Shown piece after piece: positions 1-39,400 of a DNA stretch of 64,000 nt. Each line of letters starts with the position of its first letter. Position 1 is the stretch's first letter. The translations under genes were made by a program, and so were the position numbers. Source of the DNA: Hirundichthys speculiger (Eukaryota; Chordata; Actinopteri; Beloniformes; Exocoetidae). The stretch spans positions 869,001 to 933,000 of the forward strand of contig JAGFBZ010000364.1 in the NCBI GenBank assembly GCA_018398805.1, written 5' to 3'. Under the pieces are notes generated by a model. It did no database searches. It saw only the letters and a program-made list of their open reading frames with translations, and had not been told where the DNA came from.

Positions 1-722
1 CCATTATCCTCCCACCAACGTGCTCCCTGACCCTCTACCTTACGTGTCCGAGCCATCTCAACCTCCAGGTCACACCTGATGTGCTTGTTCTGTGTCCTAT
101 CAATGCTCATCACTGTCACCTCCGTCACCTCCGTCACCTCCTCCTGTCTCTTGGTCTCCAAACAATAGTGAGAAATGGAAGAATAGTACATCAATCGGGC
201 ACCAAAGATGTATTTTATTTTAAAAGAATTAGAAGCATAGTTGTTTCCAGTTCCCTAAAAATGTTTGTGTATTTATGGGGCAGTACCCTTTATCTAAATG
301 TTCTCTACTATAGTTTTTAGGTGCTACTAAAGTAGGAAACATGCTTACAATTTGTTTATTTGTAGTTTATGCCTTTTACGCTTTCATTTTATCACAAAAT
401 GCCAATGCTACAACTGCACTTGGTGGCGTTAAAGTATATTTTGATCATGTTGTGGACTTTTCCAACACTCTGCAGCGCTCTGGGAGGATTTCTGAAGGCA
501 GTCCTGTGTTGTCATGGTGTTGAGCTTCAGGTTTCACCTGACTGGTCCCCCCCCGCCTCAAACTGGTTTCAGATGACTTTCAGAGTCAACAGATTCATGG
601 GATGTTCAAATTACACCATAATGGATACTTGCCATCTTTAAACTGGGAGTCCTGAAGTCTTTTTACTGTTCACATTATGTGATCGCCATGAATGACTGAT
701 CTGACCACAACTAGGTCCCCCA

Positions 723-840
723 TCTGGGGCGTGTTTCAGAAACGAGGTTCAACAAACTCTGAGTTTAAAAAAAAACTAACTCAGAGTTAAGAAACTGAGT
801 GTTTGGTTTCAGAAGAGATCCTCCAATAAAAGCTCTAATT
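723..840. mobile_element. possible Harbinger-type MITE end
   Basis: GGGGCGTGTTTCAGAAACGAGGTTCAACAAACTCTGAG resembles fish Harbinger-type termini. An inverted, decayed counterpart may lie at about 2575-2660 (GTTCAGGTTCAACAGACTC). No target-site duplication was recognised. Confidence 0.35.
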
Positions 841-1276
841 CAGTGAAGGAAAGATGGTTGATGTGGGAGAAATTACAGAACGAGTGAACGCATAATTTTA
901 AATATTTGGTTGAAAAGAGAGGAAAAAACAAGGTATTAAAAACATATTTCAGAGAAATAACGAGCTCAGTTGTACTCACTTTAATAACATTTTGCCAACA
1001 TTAACAAAAGGAGAAAAAATATTCAAGGAGCTTCAGTGGGAATGTGGGTGCAGTTAGTTCATCCAGGAACTCTGGGTGATCCTAAAGGAAGTTTTCCTTC
1101 CCCACAGAAGTGGAATCAGGATACACTCGAGAGCAAGGCTGGTTTCTTCTGTTCACTCTGGATTTGGTCTCTTCTGTTGCACTCTGTTCTGTACTCTAAA
1201 GCGTCCGGTGTTCTCTCTATTACTGTCTAATCGTCCATATTCAGCATCTCCGTTGTAAAAGTATGAGCCGACGATA

Positions 1277-2260
1277 GTGATATTTACTCAAAGACAAGTT
1301 CACAGAGATTGGAGTGGACCCTTCCTTTGTTTCCTGGATCACAGATTACCTGACAGAAAGGCCACAATTTGTCAGGTTGGGGAACTGCCTTTCTGTTTGG
1401 GGACATTAATGAGCAGCACGGGGGCTCCACAAGGCACTGTTCTGGCTCCACTCCTGTTCACATTGTACACAGCGGACTTTAAATACAACTCTGAGTCCTG
1501 CCACATCCAGAAATACTGGGATGACACTGCTATTGTGGCGTGTATCTGGAATGGTCAGGGATCTGATAAAAGCCTTCAGTGACTGGAGTCATGATAACTC
1601 CCTCATACCAAACAACTCAAAGATAACGGAAATGATATTGGATTTCTGGAGCTCCAAGCCCCCACTTCAGGGTGGGGGCTTGGAGCTCCAGAAATGGGTG
1701 GTTGTCCGGCTTATAAATGTCTAGGTGTACACCTGGATAACAAGTTGGACTGATCCCTTAACACAGACGCTCTCTACAAAAAGGGGCGGAGCCACCTCTT
1801 CTTCTTAAGGAAGCTCAGATCTCTAAACATCTGCTATAAGAAACTGAAGATGTTTTATCACTCTGTGGTGGCAGGTGCTTTGTTCTTTGCTGCAGTCTGC
1901 TGGGGAGGAAGTTTATGAACGAAGCAGGCAAGGAGGCTGGATAAGATCGTGAAGAACACTAATTCTGTGATGGGGGTCAGGATGGATTCATGGAGGATGT
2001 GGTGAATAATCCTGAACAATCTGGACCATCCTCTTTATAACACATCTGAGGATCAAAGGAGCAGTAGTTCTCGTCTCAGAGAGATTTAGGGGGTCTTTTG
2101 TTCCTCCAGCAATTAGACTTCATAATTCTTCTTTTTAATTTTTTTCCATTCTGTTTAACTTATTATCGATTATGTTATTGATAAGCTGATGAGATTGTTG
2201 AATTTCCCCCTTGGGGGATAAATAAAGCAGATCTAATCTCATCTAATTTGAGATCCACGG
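1277..2260 (+). mobile_element. decayed L2-like LINE, reverse transcriptase and 3' end
   Basis: Plus-strand fragments: STGAPQGTVLAPLLFTLYTA with YWDDTAIVA (the F/YxDD catalytic motif), then SDWSHDNSLIPNNSKITEM typical of fish L2/CR1-type RT. It ends in a conserved tail near 2201-2226 (CCCCCTTGGGGGATAAATAAA). Frames shift repeatedly, so it is dead. A perfect hairpin interrupts it at 1642-1695. Confidence 0.8.
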
Positions 2261-2736
2261 AAGGATAAGATCACGTATAAGTTATGTTACTCTGCAGGAA
2301 AAACTGTATAAATATAAAATATTTAATATTTATTCCTCAATATACTTTACCAACACAAGTGCGACACGTCATCGTTCAGACGTTTCAAAAATGTTTGTTA
2401 CATGATTGATTGTCTGTTTGATGAAACTGAATCCATTTCATCATGAAGGAGAGGAGACGAGTGTTGAAGAAAACCTGTTCCCGACCGAGTCTGTTACCAT
2501 GGTAACATGGTAGTTGATGCTTTGCTACCACGGTATCGGAGTATGGGTTACCTCTCGCTCGGAGCTAAGTTGCCTCGCTTTGTGAAACAGGAAATTTCTG
2601 TTTACCTGAGTTCAGGTTCAACAGACTCGTAGTTTCTAGATAACCTGCTTCCTGGACCGGACCCCTGGTCACCAAAAACACGCTAACGTACTTTGTCAAG
2701 TGAGGAAATGAGACGTAGCCACATCCAAAACAAGAG

Positions 2737-2945
2737 ATGGTAAAAGCTTTATCCGCACCAAGGTGCCCTCAAAGCAGTTTACAATGGCCTCTCATTCACC
2801 AGTGGGTGGCAGCTGCCAGACCCACTGGGGGCAAGTTGGGGTTCAGTGTCTCACCCAAGGACACTTTGGCATGTGGACAGTTGGAGCCGGGATCGAACCA
2901 CCAACCTTCCAGTGACTGGACGACCCGCTCTACCAACTGAGCTAC
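2737..2945 (-). mobile_element. tRNA-derived SINE
   Basis: On the minus strand the element begins TAGCTCAGTTGGTAGAGCGG (RNA polymerase III A box, 2944-2925) and has GGTTCGATCCC (B box, 2899-2889), about 26 bp apart as in a tRNA. Then a body follows (GGGGTTCAGTGTCTCACCC read from the plus strand) that is common in fish SINEs. Confidence 0.75.
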
Positions 2946-5060
2946 AAATTAGATTTTTTTTTTTCAGAACACAAACAAAAAAGTTAAAGATGGTGTATGA
3001 AGGAAAGGATTGGCGTACGTGGGTAGCAGAGATTGTGCTACAAAGAGGTTGGAGGGTGAGTTAAAAAAAAAAATCTGAATGTAAAAGTAGCTTCCTGCTC
3101 GTATGGCGTTATGGTTCTCCTCTGGTTCCTGAATTTCATCTTTACGATTCCCTTTCTCAAGGTGATTTCACCTCGTAGGGATTACACTGACAGCTCTGGA
3201 TATTGGGAGTCGTTCACACATAATGATTAAGTGGCAACTGCTGACTGTCATTTCCCACCAACTCATCTAAAACTGGCTCGTCAGTGTGGTCTGAGAGCCC
3301 ACTAAGGGCACCGGTTTGAGAAAATCATAGGATAGAGTTTATTTCCTCCCTCTGGCTATATTCAAAAGATCGGTTCGTGTCTTGCGCGTGATCATGCCTC
3401 ATTTCTCTCATTTTGTTTCACAAAATGTGGTTTTTAGAGATCAGTCTGGTGAGTGGGCGTCAGGTCATGTAGTCTGTCTGGATTTAGTCACGTAGTGTGA
3501 ACAACAAAGTGATCTCAAGACTCCCGATTACGTCATCACTGACCCTGAAGGTCATGTAGTCTGAAACCGGCCTCAGACAAACATTCCCCATCACCACAGT
3601 TGACTGGGGGATATTAATTAGTTAAAGCTCAGTGCCTGAGATGACAATCTTCATTTCACGTGTATCTAAATATTAACCCAGAGGTGGTGTTTCGGAGTAT
3701 AAACAGAATCGATACCAGTGTCACATGTTTGCATCAGTTACAGGTTGAAAAACGATGTACTGACATGTGATGGTGGTGATGAGGGTTAGGAGTGAGTTCT
3801 TTGATTAGCTTGACCAAAAGCAGAAGCTGGATAATGATTCAGGAATGGCTCGCAAAGTCATGACAGTTTACTGTAAGCAGTCAGTTGAGATGGTAGAGAC
3901 CAACGGCTGGAGGAGGACGGTCAAAACAAACATCAGATCATGTTTCTGTGCACATGGGTAGGGTGTTGATAGTGTCATGGGAGGGAAACTGTGGGTTTCT
4001 GAGGGTTACGGTTCAAGGACGCGTCCCCATAAGGTCATATAAACAAGTGTGTATCTGTTGGATTGCAAACATGTTAATGTGAGAAAACATTGTAAAGTAG
4101 AGAAAAATTGGGGAATCTTAAGCCTAAAGCTTCACGCTTAATTGTGGACTTTTCTTTCTGTAACGTTTTGAGAAATCATTGGCTCATCTGCCTCGTGACA
4201 GCCGAGGGTTCGGCGTCTGTCATCGTGTGCTGGAACGTAACGAGCGACTTGCACAAGTCCAAAATCACAGAAGACGCGTCGCTTTAACCAGAAATGGCGA
4301 AATGTGACCCTGAGGATTCCCCTTCTCACCCTGCCTCGTTGCAAAACGTCTCCTTTGAGCAGCCGCCGTGTGACAACAGAGCAGGTTGTGCAAACGAGGG
4401 GGTGGACTTCACAGACGAAGCGGTCTGTTTCTAGTTATGTTACTCCAAGACTGTTGTCTTCTTCACCCCTCGGGGGTAAGAAGAGGAACAGCGACGGGCC
4501 GAACGTCGCTGCTTCCTTTTCTTTGTGCAGCAGTCGCACAAGAATAGTAACCTTCCTCCTCAGCTTCCATCTTGGAAAATTTTCCCGTACTCAGCTAGCT
4601 TCATCTCCAGAAATGTGAAGTCATGTAGTATTTTTGCTGTAGATGATTTATTGGTTCGCATTTCAGCGCTGGATGTTTTGGATTTAACATTAACCTTTTA
4701 TAAACCACCGGATGGCTCAACCTTTTAAAGATTCACCACGAGCCCAAATCTGTATTTTAAACTTTGGTAAATGACATTAGTTACACTTAAACTTGAAGGG
4801 TTTTGTACTGATGGTGCCAGCTAACTATTTAATTATATGTAGAGTCGCCTGCTGTCCATCTCACACTGACCTTAACTATCTGAGGTTTCAATGAGGCTGC
4901 TGGGAGGTTTTAAAAAGGCAAGTTCACAAGATTACCAGACGGACTGAGACACATCTGAAGGGTGATGTGATTATTCATGAGACGGAAGTGAAACGTGTAA
5001 CACTTGGGCTATCCAATTCCTCAGTTTAACCAGAGACATATTAAGATTAATCTTTTACAG

Positions 5061-5784
5061 CAGGGGAGTCAGACTCATTTTCACTGAGGGCCACATCAGC
5101 ATCATGGTTGCCCTCCAAGGGCCAGATTGACGGCATGAATGTAACAAAATGCAATGAAAATCAAAATAAATTAAACTACACCTTATTATATTGTTAAATA
5201 ACTGTTTCTGTATTTATTTTGTATTCAAATTTCAAATATTTAAGTCATTATTATATTAAACTCAGGGTTTGTTGTTGTAAGAGTATCCATTACCTTGGTT
5301 TCAGAAACGGAAACGGTTCTTTGTTTTTCTTGCAGGCTAAATTTAGCATACTTAGCTCCGTGTTTGCTGTCAAAATGCCGACGTAGATTAAAGATCTTTC
5401 ACGATTGACACCAGCCTCATAACACAAAAGACATACTGTTATTTCACCTTGAGATACAAACTTGTAATTGTTTTCCCATCATTCATGAAACTTGTGCATC
5501 AATTTTTCTTTTCTTGGACATGTTGGGGTTAGTTTGTAGAGGTTTTTCTTCAGTTCTGAAAAATCGTCTTGCTCATAGCTACCATTATCGTTGTGGGTAA
5601 CAATGAAATGCATGATGGGAGATGTAGTTTATTGTCAATAGGTGCTTTCAAAGTGGTGTAAGCTTATTTTAAGTCTTAAAATATTGGTTTAAAATTTAAG
5701 CCAAAAATGTCCAAGCTCTCGAGGGCCACATACAACTGACGTGGTGGACCACATTTGGCCCGCGGGCCATGTGTTTGACATGTG
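5061..5784. mobile_element. hAT-type nonautonomous element, family J copy 1
   Basis: Ends CAGGGGAGTCAGACTC and GTGTTTGACATGTG (inverted). Flanked by an exact 8-bp duplication TTTTACAG (5053-5060 and 5785-5792). Contains 'CTCGAGGGCCACAT' and 'TTTGGCCCGCGGGCC'. Two more copies lie at 34.7 and 50.7 kb. Confidence 0.88.
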
Positions 5785-5792
5785 TTTTACAG

Positions 5793-7639
5793 GTAGCAGC
5801 AGCCTATAAAAAAAAACCTGTGAGACGCAAATTGGATAACGATAACGATGATGGCCTCAAAAATGACCGACAAACCTCCTTTAACTCCTCATCTTTCTGT
5901 TAATTCAATTTTTTTTTAAATTGTCTCTGTAGTTAGATATCTACACTAAAACAGGTACCTGCAGGTGTTTATGTCAGAACTGAGGAGACGGGCTGCAAGA
6001 GTTGTAGGAGAGGAACGTTAACCTCTGATGTAGGATTTGAGATGTTTGAATTTTGCTAGCATACGGCTTCTTCTTTGCTCGGCAGAGCTTTAACCTGGAC
6101 TTGTGGACGACACGGCCGACTGGTTTCTTAGACGGTGATTTCTTCAAGCATTCCTGTTTTTAAAGCAGTCACACCAGCACTGATCTCTGGCCTCGTCTTA
6201 TGCACGTAGATTTTGCTAGATGACATGAATCTTTATGATTTTTTTATGTCACACGATGATATTGGAAACCTTCACAGTTTTACGCTGAAGTTATCTCTCG
6301 AAGTTATCTCTGCCTCTCTAGGATGCTCTTCTTCCACCTCATGTCACTGATCTACTGCCGGTTAGCTTCAACCTGCTGGTGTGGACCTCTCCAAGAGCTC
6401 TTTTGCTGTTCCTCTTGTTTTCGGGGATCTCGCAATTCAAATTAAACTAAAAAATTCAAAATTCAATCACTTCGAGCAACCAATTCCAGTCTGATCCAAC
6501 CAATCGTACACAGTGGGGGCGGGTAGTTTGGCCGCTGGAGGGGTCACAATAAAAAACTGCGCTTCATTATCTCCTTTTTAGCTCACAGTTGTGGGCTGTG
6601 CCCCCTTCAGGTGGGGAACCGCGTGCTCTACTGTTGTGATCTAGATAAGCTTGTCATACGCACAAAGAAAATCGGGTAGCAAAAACAAAAAGGGGGGACT
6701 GTTGTGTAAAAACTGCGTTTTGGGGTCAACATGACCTTATTATATAATGCTGATTCTTAACTCCGTGACTTGTCCTCTTCTGGCTTGTTGAGGGCCATCG
6801 CTCCTGATTATCAAATCTGGCTCCATCGAGTCTCTTAGATTTTAAAACACAGGCGTCTGAAGACCTTATCTCAAGGTCCTGATGTTGTTCATGTGATGGT
6901 TTAAAAACTGATTTTTCTTACTGACCAGTTGTCAATTTTGAGCATCCTTTCACTCTGTGAAGTGAGTCAATGACCTTCTTTGATCTTGTATACAACTTGG
7001 AGATTAAATTCATTTTGCACTTTTCACGCTGTATACATTACTGCTAAAGTAAGATATACTAAAATCTTATTTCACAGTCACGAAGGTTTGAATCAAGGCA
7101 ACTGAATCTGTGTTCTTCAAGACACTTCACCTTCCATCCAGAAGGCTGTCAGTTCAAGCTGCTGTTTGCTTTGTGTATGATACGATACGATATATATCAA
7201 TATTCATCTTACAATACATTTACATCATCTTCCGAAAGATTTTAAAGGGACAAAGTGATTTAGGTGACATCTTGTGAGTGTTCCAATGACTTTGTTTGAA
7301 TTAATTGAACTGAAAGCATCAATTACACATTATATGGCTGACAGGCAGCTTGCAAATGCTGGACAAAATGAATAAAAGATTTGTTGAGAAAAATAGTTTC
7401 ATTTATTTAAACAGTGCAAATTGTTGCTTGCAAGCTTTTAAAGGTGGGACACGGGGGTTTTGAAAGGAGCTTAGAATATCGATACCCACGGCTGAAAAAT
7501 CAATACTCTCCGGGGAAATAAAATATCGATATATATTGCAGAATAGATAAAATCGCTCAGCTGTAGTGCACATAGATGGGTGTATATGTGCGTTTCCCCG
7601 AACAGAAACACGGCAGCTTCCACTTTTGCTTCAACGGCT
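5793..7639. other. intergenic
   Basis: Apart from the element at 7165-7560, A/T-rich sequence with no gene, conserved motif or structured repeat that I can support. Confidence 0.4.
7165..7560. mobile_element. hAT-type element family A, 5'-truncated copy
   Basis: Nearly the same body as 17330-17745 (GGGACAAAGTGATTT, ATGGCTGACAGGCAGCTTGC) and the same right end (AAATCGCTCAGCTGTAG), but the left terminus is missing. Confidence 0.75.
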
Positions 7640-7645
7640 TTTATT
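7640..7645 (-). terminator. candidate hif1al polyadenylation signal
   Basis: AATAAA on the minus strand, about 1.6 kb below the stop codon. A motif match in A/T-rich sequence, so only moderate support. Confidence 0.35.
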
Positions 7646-8633
7646 TAGTTGAAGAGTACATACAGGATTACAGTAAAAATAAAACATCATTCAACCCTCA
7701 CTGGGACGTTTGGAGCAGAATCTGTGTGAAGGTAACAGTATAAACAGGATTGAGACAAAACCTTTGATGTTTTTAGCTGGACGAAGAGAAGGCACGGTGC
7801 TCTGGAAGAGCGAGCACGAGTGAAAGAAACCGGCAGTTCTGCACCAATATTGGTTCATTTGCACTTTTCTGGATTAGTGGTTTGAGGTTTGAGGGTTTTA
7901 AAAAATATATATATATATATATAATTTTTGTTCAAAATAACTAATCGAACAAAAACGATTCTCCACGATGTCACAATATTTCAAACACACCGCAGTTGAA
8001 ACACATCTACGTTCAGCTCATTAATCTGAGGTACAATTTGTTACAAGTTTTAAAATTCAAACTTAAAAGGAAGGAAGGAAAAAAAAAAAAGCTAAAATAC
8101 TAGTGTTTAATCACGTTTCTAACGAGCATAAACATGCTGAGACTACGCTTTGTTTGGCTAATAATGGCTTCAGTAAAGCAGGTTAGTCAATATATATATA
8201 CTTCAAGTTATAATAATAAAAGGACAAATCAAACTGCATTTAATCTTTTGATGGGCGGATGTCCCGCTGAGGAGACGTTCACAGTCGTGTTGGTTGTTTG
8301 GGGGGGAAAAAAGCCAATTGACTAAACTTCTCTGATTGTTGGCGTTGCATTAGCTTATAGGGAGTGTCAGGTAAGCCCCGCCCACCGGCACCTCAGGAAG
8401 ATCACAACAAACACCCGGGTGTGACTCGCAGAAAAGTGGTGACCCTTTTGAAAAAGGGCTATCACAAGTGTATAAAAAGTCATTTAAAAACATGCCACTG
8501 AGATTAACGATGCCACTGATAATCGCAAGTTTGTTTTTTTTTTTCTTTTTTTTGGTGAAATCTGGAAAAGAACACAAAACGGCAGTAAGATTGATTCTGT
8601 TTGTAGACGGATTGAAAACAACTGTTGTACATA

Positions 8634-8634
8634 T

Positions 8635-8709
<75 letters not shown>
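8634..8709. repeat. guanine homopolymer of about 75 nt
   Basis: A G run with a single T at about 8676, inside the probable hif1al 3' UTR (C run in the transcript). It produces spurious poly-Gly and poly-Pro ORFs in all frames. Confidence 0.95.
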
Positions 8710-8710
<1 letters not shown>

Positions 8711-9269
8711 TGGTCATGTGCAGGCTGTTCTTGAAGAAAAAAAAAAACAAAAAACAAAAACAGTTCACATGAGACATTTGATTTTAGCTGCACTGAGAAA
8801 TAGGTTTAATATTCAGCTCACTGTTGAAGCCTCCCACATGATCAGACCTGTCTGCTCGGAGAAAAGTTAGCACCACCCGCCGTTTCTGTCAAACAGACGG
8901 AGTTCATGGATGATTTTCTCTCATTGGATCGCTGATGAAGTGTGCGTGATGAAGACGTGGCTGCGGGCGGCGCCTGGTGACGGGCGCCGCCGCGCGCTAG
9001 CTCTTGTTTCACAGTGAGTCGGATGAAGGAAAACCCAACATTCGAGATCGTCCTGGTTCGGCTACAAGCAACGGCTCCAAACGTTTTACAGCATGGATAC
9101 TCGACGTGTGCGAGTGGACATTTTTGTGCGTATATGTTTGTGTTTTTTTTTTTTTTGTTTGTTTTTGTTTTTTTTGTACGTGTGCGCTTAAGGTTGCTGC
9201 GTTTGCAGAAAGATCCGGCGTTGACGTTCTTCGCTCGGGGCACGGAGGTCGAGCCGACCGTGGTCTGCT

Positions 9270-36496
<27,227 letters not shown>

Positions 36497-39400
36497 GTTT
36501 GAGCAGGACGCAAATCAGCGACTCTGCCTCGTTTTTGTTGTTGATTCCGACACAAAACAACACTCTCTATCAACCACCACGGCGCGTTGTTAAGTTAGCT
36601 ACTGCTAGAATACGCTGCTTCCGCTCACTCTTTCAAAATAAAAGCCTTCACATCAACGGGTACCGCAAAAGTCCTGGAACAAATGTGGAATTTCAAACCA
36701 CAGCAGATTCTGCCGCAGGCTTTGTTTTTCTCAGCCTGAATTTCCTTCACAATCACTCCCTTTTCACAGCTTGACAGGCCTCCCAACCATCCGTTTGATC
36801 CCAGACTCTTCACACCCCCAAATAAAAACCACCATTCCAACCAGGCACCAGTAGGGTTGTAAAACCCTGCACTTTAAAACACTAGTCTGTAGCATTTTTC
36901 CAGTCTTAATCCTGGAGGGGGTCGCAGCCCTGCAGGTTTTTGCTTCCCTCTTCCAGTTTATCTGATTTAAATAGATGCATCTTGTGCAAATCGAGATGAC
37001 AAGCAGATGCTGACTGGTTCATTTGAACCAGGTGTGTTAAAACAGTTAGAAAAATAAAAATAAAATCTAAAACAAGCAGGGCAGATTGTGGAACACTGAT
37101 ATGGAAGGTTGGCCAGCCCAAAAGAACTAAGATATCTGATATCTGATATCTTTTGAGGTCTACGAGACTAAGAATACTTTATTTGAAACAAAAACATGCT
37201 GTAAATAAATCCACAGACTGGGAGACAGTTAATGATTCTGGGTGCACTGGGAGATGCTTGGTTCAAAGAAAAGAGGTGCAGAATGTTATTGAAATTAAAC
37301 CTCTCCCCAGCTGTTATGCACAGGAGTGGAATGATCATGCTTTGGGCTTGTGTTGCAGCCATAGGCACAGGAAATGTTTAAGTAGCGAAAGACTGAAGCT
37401 CTAGAAACAAAAATCACAGCATGTCAAACAAAGCCAGGGACTAAGAGGAGAAGGTCTCAACAATTATGTAATGATCATAAACGCACATCAAAACCTTTAA
37501 TGCATTACATCAAAAGGTACAAAGTGCAGATATGACGGAATAAATTGCCTCATACATTACTGATTAGTGACAAATATATTACCTGGTGAGAAATAAGAGC
37601 CAAGCGGTGAAAGTAGGTCAACTCATCCTGGAAGGCTTTTATTTCATCTATTTTCCGGTTTCCGGTCAGTCTGATAATTCACGACTTGACTATTTCGTCA
37701 TGGAGGCTGCGTGCTCACGCCAAGCCCCGCCTTACGTCGATGTTACGTCATGTTTACATCGCCAGCTGGATGGGGGCCAACAGGTTCGGTCTGATTTACA
37801 TTTGTGGATGCAAATCCTGAAAAACTCGTTTTTATTTGGTTAAAGAAAAAGATTAAACCCTGACCTGAAATACTTTATATATTTTAAATATTTTAAAGCC
37901 TCACAAAGCTTGTTTTAGGTCATCTATATGTGTGCTTCTCATTTTTTCCCTTAAAGATTTTGTGTTTTTTCTTTATTCTTCGTCTACCTCCGTAGAAGAG
38001 GAGTAATTAAACTTCTTGTTTCGTTAACAATGTTTCTTTTGTTTGTTTGTTTTTCATGAAGGAGACGGAAGGTCGGAGCAGTGCAGCCGATCCATAGGTC
38101 TCTATAGGAGACTGTACAAGAAGAACTGGGACAATGGGTTCACTTTCTTCCTCTGCAGACCCAGAAAAATACTGCAGCTGATCGTGTTTGATTGTAGCGC
38201 CCTCCGGTGGCCATGACAGGCAACAGGCAGGCTTATGTTATAGATCCAGATATTAGAGAGGCAACTGTACAGTTATATAACATCAAATAAACTAAAAAGT
38301 CAGTGTAACGGGTGTGAAATGTAGTGGTAATTATTGTACAGACTATGAAATGTCCAAATGTAAAAGTAAAGCAAATAAATAAGCAGATTAAACTATCAAA
38401 TGTGCAGGCTATGACATTTATAAGCTAAATTACATTAAAATGTATGACAAAACTATCAACTGTGTTGGCTATGGAGATATATAATCAAACAGTAAATAGT
38501 CACTAGAACCAACCTGAGGCTCATAAATCACATCTGCAACTTTCCTTGTCAAAAACAGTCTTATGTTCTTGGAAAATAACAAACCAACAACATGAATGTG
38601 AAACCAGATGTTTTCATCAGAGCGGCTACAAGTCATCACGGACTAACACATCGATTCAAACCTCAGCTTCAAAACACACATAAGGAAAGTTTGTAATAAA
38701 GTAAAGTTCAGCGTTGTCCTGCTTCAGATTCATCAGGACCTGATGTGACGTCACAGCAATGAGGCTGGAAGATCCTCACTGCCATATTCTTTAAGAAATA
38801 TAAACTGCTGAGCTGGGAAAACCTCATTGTATACAACCACACGCTGATATGTGCATTATTATTATTAATATTTATTTAGTTGCATCACGCAGCAGTGGAC
38901 TCTTGTCTTTTAATGTCATTTCACTATATTGCATGTTGGGTTTTTGTCACACACTGCAGCTGCAGGATCTTCATTTGGGTGTCCTGCTGTCTGCTTAAAA
39001 AAAAAAAACTAAATGCAACTGTTTCACTTTGTGGCCACCAAGGTCTGAAAATGTGTAACTTATTGAGCCGTTCAGATCTGCAGGGTCCAGACTGATCCAG
39101 CCTCCCCGTCTCCGTCTCCACTCAGCAGGGCATCGTGCTGCGTTCACTGTCCATCCGAGCCGGGGAGACTCTGCAGTTTCGCTGTTTGCTGTCTGGAGCG
39201 TATCCTGACGCCTCGGGCGCGCATCCTTCACAAAACCAGACCGCAGCTGTGTGAGGTTTACGTTTTTAATAACAGATCTCTGTACAAAGTGGATGCAGTG
39301 ACGTCATTCTGCTGCTTTACAGTAACTGACCAAACAGCGTGTGAGAGTGAGTGTGAGTGCTGACAACAGAGAAAGCATATCACACGCACACGCACGCACA

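Larger units (their letters stand above)
1..5052. other. intergenic, repeat-derived
   Basis: No exon with splice support was seen. Apart from the LINE, SINE and possible MITE listed, the intervals 1-720, 2261-2736 and 2946-5052 show no recognisable gene. Short ORFs (for example around 4304-4618) lack homology and conserved motifs. Confidence 0.5.
7640..9269 (-). other. hif1al: probable hif1al 3' UTR
   Basis: Follows the TGA at 9272-9270. An AATAAA signal on the minus strand (7645-7640) gives a plausible end. The region holds T- and A-rich tracts, a (TA)n run near 7901-7924, and a G run on the plus strand (C run in the mRNA) at 8634-8709. Extent is inferred from the signal only. Confidence 0.4.

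Noticed and set aside
8350..8870. Poly-Gly and poly-Pro ORFs
   Set aside because: They arise from the G homopolymer and lie in the probable HIF 3' UTR.
36880..37110. Possible further H/K-like MITE (AATCCTGGAGGGGGTCGCAG ... CAGGGCAGATTGTGG)
   Set aside because: The ends resemble inverted repeats, but I found no clear terminal match or 8-bp duplication, so it is not listed.
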